Shown here piece by piece: positions 33,545 to 42,114 of a stretch of DNA of 64,000 bases. A program made the translations under genes and the position numbers. The DNA is from Woeseiaceae bacterium (lineage in GTDB: Bacteria; Pseudomonadota; Gammaproteobacteria; Steroidobacterales; Woeseiaceae): positions 1-64,000 of the forward strand of contig JASJBG010000004.1 in assembly GCA_030066625.1 (NCBI GenBank), read 5' to 3'. Below the pieces are notes generated by a model. That model did not search any database. It was not told the DNA's origin and saw only the letters and a list, made by a program, of their open reading frames with translations. How positions within the stretch are numbered: the stretch's first letter is position 1; every line of letters starts with the position of its first letter.

Positions 33545-36500
33545 ATGACGAAGAAATATCGTCTCAGCGCCGCCTGGTTGCTGCTGCTCGGGCCCACGCT
33601 CGTGAGTGCCCCCGCAGTTGCCAAGGGTGTCGAGGAAGCACCCGTGGGCGAGGCGGTCGAGAAACACCTGTCGCCTGACGAGCCATTCATGCAGTGGGTT
33701 CAGGACCCCGAGCGCGTTGACGCCGATATGGCCGACATGATCGTGACGCGCGAGACCACGGCAGAGGCCTTCGAGACCATCAAGCTGTCAAATCTCGTGC
33801 CGCCCGTGCACTTCGAGTCGGGCGTCGCCGACATACCGAGCGAGACGGTTGTCATGTTGAGCGAGATCCTCGGCCGCATGCAGGACCGGCTCAACGTGCG
33901 TGTGCATCTCGTCGGCCACGCCGACAGCCAGCCGCTGTCGCTCGCGCTGCAGGAAATCTATGGTGACAATGAAGGCCTGTCACGTGAACGTGCCGGCGAA
34001 GTCGCCCAGTATCTGCAGGACGCCCTCGCGCTGCCGCCGGAAGGTGTGTCTTACGAGTGGCGCGGCGACCGCGAGCCGCTGGCGACTAACCTGACGCCGG
34101 AAGGCCGCGCGCAGAACCGCCGCGTCGAGATCGAGGTCTGGTATGACGAGCCGGGCGAGAAGGTCGCGCTCGAGGAGTTCCTCGTGCCGCACGAGATCAA
34201 GCGCGCGAAAGTTTGCCGCATGGAAACGGTCTGCAAGCTGCGCTACGTCGACGGCCACGCCAAGCGCGCGCGCGTGCAGAACCTGATCGCACCGCTCTAC
34301 TACGACGAGCAGTCCATCGAAGTAACGGCCGAATTCATCGAGCGCGTCCAGGAAGCGCTCGACAACCTCGCCGGCAAGCAGAACGTTGCCGTGCGCTTCG
34401 TTGGCTACAGCGACGACCAGCCGCTCGAAGGCCGCATGGAGCGCATCTACGGAACGCCGCTCGGGCTGTCGAAAGCACGCGCACGTCGCGTTGCACTCGC
34501 GGTGCAGGATGAGCTCAACCTGCCGAACGACGCCGTCGAGAGTGACGGTCGCGGCGATATCCGGCCGCTCGGCTCGAACATGACGGACCACGGACGCGCA
34601 TTGAACCGTCGCGTCGAGGTCGAATTCTGGTACGACGATCCGCTGAAGGACCTGCCGGACGAGCCGCAGATGTGCCCGGAGCAGGCCGGCGCCGAGATCG
34701 TCACGCGGGTGTTTGATCCGGCGACGCCAATCGCCAGCGTCGAGTTCGTCGACGGCGAAGCCGTCGTTCCGGCTGGCTACGCCGCCGAGCTCGAGACAGC
34801 GATGGCGGAGGCTGCGGACAGGACCAACGTCAGGCTGCGCTTCCTCGGCTACACGCAGAACGAGCGTCTCGAGCGCCGTACGGCCGCCGTCTACGGCGAC
34901 GACATCGGCCTGTCCGCGTCGCGTGCACGTCGCGTGATGGAACGGGTCGCGGAAGACCTCGGCCTCGAGCCGTCACAGGTCGAATTCGAAGGCCGCGGCT
35001 ACGTGCATTCGCCGGACGTCGTCAACACGGGCTTCGTGCAGGGCGACACGTCGCACGTCACGGCGCAGGTCGTCTACGACGAGCTCGCCATCCTCGATGA
35101 CTACGAGGGCGTGGACGTCACCCGCATCACCCGGGAGCTGAAGCCGGAGAACCCGCTCGGCCTGAACCTGATGCGCATCACGGTCGACGGCGTGCCGATA
35201 GACGATCCGGAGCGCAGCTCCGCGGACATCCAGCGCTGTACCGACGTCGCGATGGAGGTCGCCAACATCCAGTTCGGCTTCGACAACCTGAGTTCGGCGC
35301 CGCGCCTGTCCGTGACGACGCGCTCGCCGCGCATCGTCGTCGACCGCGAGATTGACGTGCAGACGATGGTGACGCCGGTCGAATTCCGCATGTACACGAA
35401 CTACTCGTACTTCATCGATCGTGCCGAGGTACGCGTGTTCGAGGCCGGCAAGTCGACCGAGGCCGAGCCGCTCGACGTTGTCGACATGCCGCTGGACGGC
35501 ACCGCGCACTGGCAGCCGCCGGCCGCGTGGTTCAAGGCGCCGGTCTACGAACTCAACTACGTCCTTCGCGCCTATAGCGAGGACGGCAATTTCGACGAGA
35601 CGACGGCGCAGCCGCTGTGGGTCGTTTACGACAACATCGGCGACCAGGGCCCGATCGACGCGCCGCCGATACAGGACCCCCTCGAAGAGCCTGAGCCCGA
35701 GACGCTGATGGCCTACGGCGAGAACCTGCTCGGCGTGCACAACATCGCGCTCGGCAGCGGCACCGTCAGCGTGCGCGGCGACAGCATACCGGCCGATCAC
35801 GAGGTGTACGTAGCCGGCCGGCCTGTGCCCGTGGACGAGAACGGCAGCTTTGTGACCGAAGAGGTGCTGCCCGATGGTGCACACACGGTCGAGGTGGCCG
35901 TCATCGACCCCGAGGGCCGCGGCGAGCTGTACCTGCGCGACCTCGAATTCGAGTCCAACGACTGGTTCTACGTCGGCATGGCCGATCTGACGGTCTCGGA
36001 CGGTTCGGCGGGCGAGGCCGCCGAGCTCCTGGCGGGCGACAACCCGGCCTACGATGTCGACTCGAGCGTCTACGGCCGGCTGGCCTTCTTCGTCAACGGC
36101 AAGTTCGGCGACCACTGGCGCCTGACCGCGAGCGCGGACACCCGCGAGGGATCCATCGAGGACATTTTCTCGAACTTCATGGAGAAGGACCCGCGGTCGC
36201 TGTTCCGCCGGATCGATCCCGACTACTACTACCCGACCTTCGGCGACGACTCGACGGTCGAGGAACTCGCGCCGACGATGGGCAAGTTCTACGTGCGCCT
36301 GAGCGATGGCAACAACTACGGCCAGTGGGGCAACTTCAAGATCGGCTATATGAACAACGAGCTCGCGCAGGTCGATCGCGGCCTCTACGGCGCGAGCTTC
36401 GGTCTGCAGAGCGAGGCAACAACCGAGTTCGGTGACCAGCGCTACGCGGTCGACGTCTTCGGCGCGGAGCCCGGCACCGTCGCCGGTCGCGATGAATTCC

Positions 36501-38653
36501 GCGGCACTGGTGGCTCGCTGTATTTCCTGAGTCGCCAGGATATCCTGGTCGGCTCGGAGCGGATTCGTATCGAGACACGTGACAAGGCCTCGGGCATCGT
36601 CACGGGCGTCACCAACCTGACGCCGTCGCTGGACTACGATGTGGACTACCTGCAGGGCCGCATTGTCCTGTCAGCGCCGCTCAACTCGACGGCCAACGAC
36701 AACCTGCTGATCCGCAGCGACGCCGTTTCCGGCGACGAGGCCTACCTCGTCGTCCGCTACGAATACACACCGGGCTTCGACGACCTGTCGGCCGTGTCGA
36801 CCGGCGGACAGGCGCACTACTGGCTCGGCGACTACGTGAAGCTTGGCGTCACCGCCAACACGAACGAGCAGGACGAGGGTGACAGCTCGCTGAACGCGGC
36901 CGACGTCACTCTGCGCCTGAGCGCCGACTCGTGGATCAAGTACCAGACGGCGACCAGCGAAGGCCTGGTCTCGATGCCGACTTTCTCGCAGGATGGCGGC
37001 TTCGAGTTCGCGGGCTACGACCCGAACGCGTTCGTCAACGCCGAGGCTGATGCGACGCGGGCCGACCTGAGTATCGGCATGCGAGATATCGTCGGCTGGG
37101 GCGATGCACGCCTGACGGCCTATCAGCAGGACGTCGGCGCCGGCTACTCGGCACCGGGACTGACGGCCCTGACCGACACGACCAACTACGGCGGCAGCCT
37201 GAGTCTGCCGATGGGCGACCGGCTCGCGCTGACCGCGAAGCTCGACTACCGCGAGCAGGACCAGGGTATCGAGACCGAGGCGCTCGAGTACAACCTGAGC
37301 TACCAGCTCTCGTATCACTGGGACGTGAGCGCGGGCTACCGCGAGGACAACCGTATCGACCGCTCGATCAACGTGCCGCTGTCGCAGGAGCTCGGCGAGC
37401 GCGCCGACGCCGTGCTGCAGGTCGGCTACGACTCGAAGGACACCTGGCGCGTCTACGCGTTCTCGCAGGACACGCTGTCGACCACCGGCGACCGCGAGAC
37501 CAATGCTCGCCAGGGCGTCGGCGGCTCGTTCCGCTTCTCGGACACGCTCAGCATCGACATGGAGGTCTCGGACGGCGATCTTGGTACGGGTGGCCGCGTC
37601 GGCACCAACTACATCGTGTCGGATCGCACCAGCATGTACCTGAACTACGCGCTGGAGAACGAACGCACCGACACGGCCCTGGCGGCGAGCCGAGGCCGCG
37701 AGGGCAACCTCGTCGCGGGCGTGAAGTCACGCCTCAGCGACAGCACGAGCGTATTCCTCGAGGAGCGCTACCAGCAGAGCACGGCGATGACTGGCCTTAC
37801 CCACGCCACGGGTGTGAGCTTCGCGCCGAACGGCAACTGGAGCCTCGGCATCAACTCGGACATCGGCACGCTGCGCGACCAGGTGACCGGCGCCGAGACG
37901 GAACGCCTCGCCGGCGGCCTGCAGGTCGGCTACGGCGCGGAGAAGCTGCAGTTCTCGAGTGCCATCGAGTATCGCAACGACGACGCGCAGCAGCCGGACC
38001 TGACTCGCACGGAGCGCAAGACCTGGCTGTTCCGCAACAACGTCAAGTATCAGCTGAACCCGGGCTCACGCCTGCTCGGCCAGTTCAACCACTCGACCAG
38101 CGAAAGCTCGCAGGGCGAGTTCTTCGACGGCGGCTTCACGGAGGCCGTACTCGGTTACGCGGTACGCCCGATCGACAACGATCGCCTGAACGCGCTGGTC
38201 AAGTACACCTACTTCTACAACATGCCGACGACCGACCAGTCGACGCTGCAGAACGTCGCGGCCGAGTTCCTGCAGAAGACGCACATCGCCGCCGTCGACG
38301 TCACCTACGACCTGACGCCGAAGTTCTCGATCGGCGGCAAGTATGCCTACCGACTGGCGCAGGTGAGCCTCGATCGCGAAGACCCCGAGTTCTTCGATAA
38401 CAACGCCAACCTGTACGTCGTTCGCGGCGACTACCGCCTCGGCAAGAATTGGGAATTCCTTGCAGAGGGTCGCCTGCTCGACATGCCGGATCTGAACGAG
38501 AGCCGCGCCGGCGCGCTGCTGACGATCTCGCGCTACCTCGGCGATCACATCAAGCTCGGTGTCGGCTACAACTTCACCGACTTCTCCGAGGACCTGACGG
38601 ACCTGAGCTACGATCACCATGGCTTCTTCCTGAACCTGACCGGTTCGCTCTAG
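33545..38653 (+). CDS. Triple OmpA-like domain protein with large C-terminal beta barrel
   Basis: 1702 residues from the ATG at 33545; a GTG at 33536 that overlaps the upstream stop (GTGA) is an equal alternative. Signal peptide in KKYRLSAAWLLLLGPTLVSA. Three OmpA-like peptidoglycan-binding domains: about 79-195 (VHLVGHADSQPL, GLSRERAGEVAQYL, RAQNRRVEIEVW), 247-363 (ALNRRVEVEFW) and 400-508 (GLSASRARRVME, but no NRRVE motif). An Ig-like domain follows at about 720-818. The remaining ~880 residues consist of alternating amphipathic strands (VKLGVTANTNEQDEG, YQLSYHWDVSAGYREDNRID, LQVGYGAEKLQFSSAIEYRN) ending HHGFFLNLTGSL, as in an outer-membrane barrel. It would link peptidoglycan to the outer membrane and could hold or export the DUF11 protein (inference). 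Confidence 0.85.
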   Translation: MTKKYRLSAAWLLLLGPTLVSAPAVAKGVEEAPVGEAVEKHLSPDEPFMQWVQDPERVDADMADMIVTRETTAEAFETIKLSNLVPPVHFESGVADIPSETVVMLSEILGRMQDRLNVRVHLVGHADSQPLSLALQEIYGDNEGLSRERAGEVAQYLQDALALPPEGVSYEWRGDREPLATNLTPEGRAQNRRVEIEVWYDEPGEKVALEEFLVPHEIKRAKVCRMETVCKLRYVDGHAKRARVQNLIAPLYYDEQSIEVTAEFIERVQEALDNLAGKQNVAVRFVGYSDDQPLEGRMERIYGTPLGLSKARARRVALAVQDELNLPNDAVESDGRGDIRPLGSNMTDHGRALNRRVEVEFWYDDPLKDLPDEPQMCPEQAGAEIVTRVFDPATPIASVEFVDGEAVVPAGYAAELETAMAEAADRTNVRLRFLGYTQNERLERRTAAVYGDDIGLSASRARRVMERVAEDLGLEPSQVEFEGRGYVHSPDVVNTGFVQGDTSHVTAQVVYDELAILDDYEGVDVTRITRELKPENPLGLNLMRITVDGVPIDDPERSSADIQRCTDVAMEVANIQFGFDNLSSAPRLSVTTRSPRIVVDREIDVQTMVTPVEFRMYTNYSYFIDRAEVRVFEAGKSTEAEPLDVVDMPLDGTAHWQPPAAWFKAPVYELNYVLRAYSEDGNFDETTAQPLWVVYDNIGDQGPIDAPPIQDPLEEPEPETLMAYGENLLGVHNIALGSGTVSVRGDSIPADHEVYVAGRPVPVDENGSFVTEEVLPDGAHTVEVAVIDPEGRGELYLRDLEFESNDWFYVGMADLTVSDGSAGEAAELLAGDNPAYDVDSSVYGRLAFFVNGKFGDHWRLTASADTREGSIEDIFSNFMEKDPRSLFRRIDPDYYYPTFGDDSTVEELAPTMGKFYVRLSDGNNYGQWGNFKIGYMNNELAQVDRGLYGASFGLQSEATTEFGDQRYAVDVFGAEPGTVAGRDEFRGTGGSLYFLSRQDILVGSERIRIETRDKASGIVTGVTNLTPSLDYDVDYLQGRIVLSAPLNSTANDNLLIRSDAVSGDEAYLVVRYEYTPGFDDLSAVSTGGQAHYWLGDYVKLGVTANTNEQDEGDSSLNAADVTLRLSADSWIKYQTATSEGLVSMPTFSQDGGFEFAGYDPNAFVNAEADATRADLSIGMRDIVGWGDARLTAYQQDVGAGYSAPGLTALTDTTNYGGSLSLPMGDRLALTAKLDYREQDQGIETEALEYNLSYQLSYHWDVSAGYREDNRIDRSINVPLSQELGERADAVLQVGYDSKDTWRVYAFSQDTLSTTGDRETNARQGVGGSFRFSDTLSIDMEVSDGDLGTGGRVGTNYIVSDRTSMYLNYALENERTDTALAASRGREGNLVAGVKSRLSDSTSVFLEERYQQSTAMTGLTHATGVSFAPNGNWSLGINSDIGTLRDQVTGAETERLAGGLQVGYGAEKLQFSSAIEYRNDDAQQPDLTRTERKTWLFRNNVKYQLNPGSRLLGQFNHSTSESSQGEFFDGGFTEAVLGYAVRPIDNDRLNALVKYTYFYNMPTTDQSTLQNVAAEFLQKTHIAAVDVTYDLTPKFSIGGKYAYRLAQVSLDREDPEFFDNNANLYVVRGDYRLGKNWEFLAEGRLLDMPDLNESRAGALLTISRYLGDHIKLGVGYNFTDFSEDLTDLSYDHHGFFLNLTGSL

Positions 38654-38658
38654 TTTCA

Positions 38659-39453
38659 ATGACTCGCGTCCTTGCCGTCGTCCTGCTGTGTATTGCCATC
38701 CCGGCGCTCGGCAATGATGCGGCGTGGTCCCCGCCCGAGAACCCGGACCCCCGCGCCATCTTGGACGAAGCCAGGGCGGATCGACACGCCGGGCGATACG
38801 CCGAGTCCCTCGCCAAGCATGTCTGGTTTCACGACAACGCCCTGAAGCTGGATCGAGCTCTCGCGGGCGTGCGGCTGTCTTTTGCCCTGTCCGACTGGAA
38901 GCAACTCGCCGACCGCTACCCGCCGGCGCTAGCCAGGATGCGGGAGATACGCGACCGGGATGAACGCCGGGTCATGGAGAACAAGGCCGATTACAACGCG
39001 TTCCACGATGCGGTTCGTTTGAACGAGTACCTGAAAGAGACGGACCGCACGGTTCATCTCTTTCGCTGGCTCGACGAGAACGATCCCGAGCTCGCGGAGC
39101 GCAGTTTCAGCGTTGCCCGAGACACCCTGATCGCGTCGGGTGAACTCGACCTCTGCGCAAAGTACGTCGGCGACCTCGAGTCCTATCGGGAAGAACTCGA
39201 GACGCTCCTCGAGCGTCAGGAAGTAATGCGGCAGGCCGTAGGCGGGGCGAGCGCGGAGCGCACAACAGACAGACTTCGAAATCACCTTGCGTACGATTTG
39301 CTGACCGACATCGCGACACTCGTGATGATCGGCCGTCTTGACCAGGCGAGGGCGATGGTAGAGCTTGCCCGAGCCGAATTTGGCGACGTGGACCCGGCAA
39401 CCATCGAAGCGGCCATGAACGGTGAACTCCCGGACCTCGGCGAGTTCATGTGA
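38659..39453 (+). CDS. Secreted hypothetical protein downstream of the barrel gene
   Basis: 264 residues from the ATG at 38659, 5 nt after the barrel gene's stop. MTRVLAVVLLCIAIPALGND is a signal peptide. The mature part is helical with TPR-like helices: RAILDEARADRHAGRYAESL, ALAGVRLSFALSDWKQLADR, LFRWLDENDPELAERSFSVA and TDIATLVMIGRLDQARAMVE. No family recognised. Spacing puts it in the same operon; a periplasmic accessory role is inferred. Confidence 0.7.
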   Translation: MTRVLAVVLLCIAIPALGNDAAWSPPENPDPRAILDEARADRHAGRYAESLAKHVWFHDNALKLDRALAGVRLSFALSDWKQLADRYPPALARMREIRDRDERRVMENKADYNAFHDAVRLNEYLKETDRTVHLFRWLDENDPELAERSFSVARDTLIASGELDLCAKYVGDLESYREELETLLERQEVMRQAVGGASAERTTDRLRNHLAYDLLTDIATLVMIGRLDQARAMVELARAEFGDVDPATIEAAMNGELPDLGEFM

Positions 39454-39737
39454 AGCGACTGCCGGGGCTACTCGCAAAGCTCGTTGGAATGCTTGAAGTC
39501 CTCTTTGCGTTGTTTGCTGCGTTTCTCGGCTTCTCGTTGCTCGTCGGCATGTTCCGCGGCGACCGATTTGCCGGCGAATGGGGGCTCCTGCTTGCCCCTA
39601 TGGAACTCACGGTTGCGGCCACGTTCGGATGGGCGGGTTACCAGCTGTTGCGACGTGAGGTCTGGAAGCACCAGCTCGTACCGCTGGCGGCGGTCATTCT
39701 TATCGGCGCATTCTCCATTTGGGCGGACACCGTCTAG
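39450..39737 (+). CDS. Small inner-membrane protein
   Basis: 95 residues, GTG start overlapping the previous stop by 4 nt. Three hydrophobic segments are visible: VGMLEVLFALFAAFLGFSLL, LAPMELTVAATFGWAGYQLL and VPLAAVILIGAFSIWADTV. No family recognised. It closes the long + strand run that begins at 12415. Confidence 0.65.
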   Translation: MKRLPGLLAKLVGMLEVLFALFAAFLGFSLLVGMFRGDRFAGEWGLLLAPMELTVAATFGWAGYQLLRREVWKHQLVPLAAVILIGAFSIWADTV

Positions 39738-39907
39738 CGCCGCGACGCTCGGTGTGGCCGCAGATGTGTTTTGAAGAAACGACGGAAGTCACAAAGGGAT
39801 TTCTCGCTGGCCAGTGACGGACGAAGCGGCTGACCGCATTCGAGCAATCCTCGAAGCGCTCGAAGGTGAACTTTGACGGCTCCGCCAATTTCGTCGAAGC
39901 TCACGGG

Positions 39908-40315
39908 ATGACGGAACTCGACTATTCCAGCGACGTGCCCGGCGTGGACGAGTACGTCGCGCTGCGTGGTGCCGCCGGCCTGAGTGCTTTTACGCCCGAG
40001 GCAGCCCAGAGTGGGCTAGCCGGTACCTGCTACTCGGTTTGCGTTCGCGATTCCGGTGCACTGGTCGGCATGGGGCGCGTCATCGGTGACGGCGGCTGTT
40101 TCTACCAGGTCGTCGATATCGCCGTTCGGCCGGACTACCAGGGGCAGGGCATCGGCTACGAAGTGATGTCGCGCCTGATGCAGCAACTACGAGCGGGCGC
40201 GCCGAAGTCCGCCTACATCAGCCTGATCGCCGATGGCACGGCTTCTCAACTCTATAAAAAGTTCGGCTTCAGATTGACAGTGCCGGCATCGGCCAGCATG
40301 GCTCTGCGCCTGTAG
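39908..40315 (+). CDS. GNAT family N-acetyltransferase
   Basis: 135 residues from the ATG at 39908 (a GTG at 39866 is the other choice). Motif A of GNAT enzymes is clear: VVDIAVRPDYQGQGIGYEVM, with the QGQGIG acetyl-CoA pyrophosphate loop; motif B follows as AYISLIADGTASQLYKKFGF. Acetyl transfer to an amine is expected; the substrate is unknown. It ends directly at the convergent cytochrome gene (stops adjacent). The 39738-39907 interval has no evident gene. Confidence 0.88.
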   Translation: MTELDYSSDVPGVDEYVALRGAAGLSAFTPEAAQSGLAGTCYSVCVRDSGALVGMGRVIGDGGCFYQVVDIAVRPDYQGQGIGYEVMSRLMQQLRAGAPKSAYISLIADGTASQLYKKFGFRLTVPASASMALRL

Positions 40316-40789
40316 TCACTGTCGACCGTAGTCGTAACGCGTGTACTTATAACGCGGATGCCTCACGCGCTCGTAGTGCGTCTGCAAAAAGGCAACGAGG
40401 TCGGTGAGTTCCGTGACGGTCATGACGTCGTTGTAGGCAGTCATGATCGAGGCGCTGTCTTCGGGCACGGTGTCCGGCTGCTGAAGGTATCGCCCCGGTT
40501 GACGGTGTGACGGATTGACGATGGACGTAACCAGATCGCCGTATGAGCGAACCCGGCCCGTCCGGCTGCCAAGCAACACGCGAACCGGCCCTGCCACCTC
40601 CGGTTCCGGCAGCTCCGCCCCCACGACGCTGTGGCAGCTTACGCATCCAAGCGACACGAACGCTGCCTTGCCGCGCTCCGCATCGCCCTCCGGCAGGTAC
40701 ACCTCGGCCAGAACGCTTTCATCTTTCTGCGCGCAGCCTGAGAGCGCCAATGCACCCAGCGCCGCAAATATCGCGAGATAGTAACGCAC
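40316..40789 (-). CDS. c-type cytochrome lipoprotein
   Basis: 157 residues from a GTG at 40789, chosen because GGGAG lies 7 nt upstream and a lipoprotein signal follows at once (RYYLAIFAALGALALSGC). The frame is open for another 200 codons upstream, but that part is antisense to the DUF1801 gene. A single haem site CVSCH occurs at about residue 50 (GKAAFVSLGCVSCHSVVG), with the distal Met probably in SIMTAYNDVMTVTELTDLVA. It should be a membrane-anchored periplasmic electron carrier. Partners are not evident here. Confidence 0.82.
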   Translation of the reverse strand: MRYYLAIFAALGALALSGCAQKDESVLAEVYLPEGDAERGKAAFVSLGCVSCHSVVGAELPEPEVAGPVRVLLGSRTGRVRSYGDLVTSIVNPSHRQPGRYLQQPDTVPEDSASIMTAYNDVMTVTELTDLVAFLQTHYERVRHPRYKYTRYDYGRQ

Positions 40790-40895
40790 GTCAACACTCC
40801 CTAGTGAACGCCTCTCAGGATGCATCGGCGCGTACATCCCGTCAACTCGGTGGTCGTTTGGTAGGATGACCGCGACCTCGCAAAAGGAGTGGCCG

Positions 40896-40928
40896 ATGTC
40901 CACGCTGTCCTTGACGAGGCTCCGATGA
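40896..40928 (+). CDS. Possible 10-residue leader ORF
   Basis: ATG at 40896 with AAAGGAG 6 nt upstream encodes MSTLSLTRLR and stops at TGA 40926-40928, which overlaps the next gene's ATG at 40925 (ATGA). The ribosome binding site fits this start better than any start of the following gene. It may be a coupling leader or chance. Confidence 0.3.
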   Translation: MSTLSLTRLR

Positions 40929-41320
40929 GCCGGCCCTTTCCATTGCCAGGGGCCGTGCGACGGGATCCGGATGTCGGGGCCTGGCTGAGTGAGCATGCCG
41001 ACGAGCTTGGAGCGATTGCGAATCGTTGGTTCCAGGTAATGCGCGACTGCGGCGACGACGTTACGGAGCTCCTGCACGACGGCCATCCAACGGCGTGCGT
41101 TGGCGAACTCGCATTCGGCTACGTCAACGCGTTCTCGAATCACGTGAACGTCGGCTTTTTTCTCGGCGCGGAGCTGTCCGATCCTGGCGGGCTGCTGGAG
41201 GGCACAGGCAAGTTCATGCGGCATGTGAAAGTCAGGTCCGGCGACGATGTTGATGCCGAGGCCCTTGCTGCTTTGATCAAAGCAGCCTACGCCGATATGA
41301 AGGGAAGGCTTGCCGGTTGA
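40925..41320 (+). CDS. DUF1801 family protein (YdhG/CyaY-like fold)
   Basis: 131 residues from the ATG at 40925 (GAGG 5 nt upstream); a GTG at 40889 would extend it by 12 residues. Family pattern: RRDPDVGAWLSEHADELGAI, HDGHPTACVGELAFGYVNAF, NHVNVGFFLGAELSDPGGLL, EGTGKFMRHVKVRSGDDVDA, ALAALIKAAYADMKG. DUF1801 proteins are small, cytosolic and of uncertain function. Divergent from the cytochrome gene. Confidence 0.8.
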   Translation: MSRPFPLPGAVRRDPDVGAWLSEHADELGAIANRWFQVMRDCGDDVTELLHDGHPTACVGELAFGYVNAFSNHVNVGFFLGAELSDPGGLLEGTGKFMRHVKVRSGDDVDAEALAALIKAAYADMKGRLAG

Positions 41321-41330
41321 GAATTGCGCT

Positions 41331-42113
41331 TTGAAAGTGGCCAACTCGAAACTGATTCTGTTCTTTCTGGCTGCGATCGCGAACACTGGTTACGCGCAGT
41401 ACGCGGATACGGAATCCTGCACGGTGCTGGCCGACGACCTGCCACCGATTCAGGACTACGAAGAGTCCATGGAACGCTTCGGCGAGGCGGTCGCGGAACT
41501 CGATCCCGAGCTTAAGCGCGGTCTCGAATCTCTCCCCGATGCTTGGCTGTACCTGGTTTTTGCCGAGTGCTACCGGGGTGGGATCGTCGTCGAGGAGGAT
41601 CGGGAACTCGCCAACCAACTACTGCGAGTCGCCGCCGGCGAGGGTAACGCCCAGGCGGTGCACATGATCGCGAGCATCGATGTGTTCCAGTCGGACGACG
41701 AAGATCGGCAACGTGCCGGCGTCAAAACACTGGAACAGGAGTACCGGGACGGCTCCGCCTACTCCGCGGGCAAGCTCGGCTGGGCGTACCAGCTGGGTCT
41801 CGGGGTCGAGCAGGACATGTCGAAGGCTCTGGCGCTCTACGAGTACGCGGCCGAGAATGGAATGACCTATTGGCAGCATCTTTTAGCTCACGCGTATGAA
41901 CAAGGCTACCTGGGCCTCGATGTCGATGCGACCGTCGCCGAACACTGGCGGGCGTTCAAGCCCAAGGTGCATATAGCCCTGTACGAATGCTGGGTCGTCG
42001 AGTACTACGACATGGGGATATTCCCGAAGGATGATGCGCTACGGGACCGCTACCGAGCGGCGTGCGAGGACGGAGACATCGGCGATGCGGTGGACGAGTC
42101 GTTGGAGCAGTAG
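41331..42113 (+). CDS. Secreted Sel1-type repeat protein
   Basis: 260 residues from a TTG at 41331; a GTG at 41337 is the alternative. Signal peptide KVANSKLILFFLAAIANTGYAQ. The mature part holds Sel1-like alpha repeats: LANQLLRVAAGEGNAQAVHM, LEQEYRDGSAYSAGKLGWAY, LGLGVEQDMSKALALYEYAA and HLLAHAYEQGYLGLDVDATV. Sel1 proteins serve as adaptors for protein contacts; the partner is unknown. It ends 1 nt from the convergent MBL gene. Confidence 0.75.
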   Translation: MKVANSKLILFFLAAIANTGYAQYADTESCTVLADDLPPIQDYEESMERFGEAVAELDPELKRGLESLPDAWLYLVFAECYRGGIVVEEDRELANQLLRVAAGEGNAQAVHMIASIDVFQSDDEDRQRAGVKTLEQEYRDGSAYSAGKLGWAYQLGLGVEQDMSKALALYEYAAENGMTYWQHLLAHAYEQGYLGLDVDATVAEHWRAFKPKVHIALYECWVVEYYDMGIFPKDDALRDRYRAACEDGDIGDAVDESLEQ

Positions 42114-42114
42114 C

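Noticed and set aside
40790-41386. Upstream extension of the cytochrome c frame to 356 residues
   Set aside because: The extension runs antisense to the DUF1801 gene and lacks likeness; the GTG at 40789 has a proper ribosome binding site and is followed at once by a lipoprotein signal.
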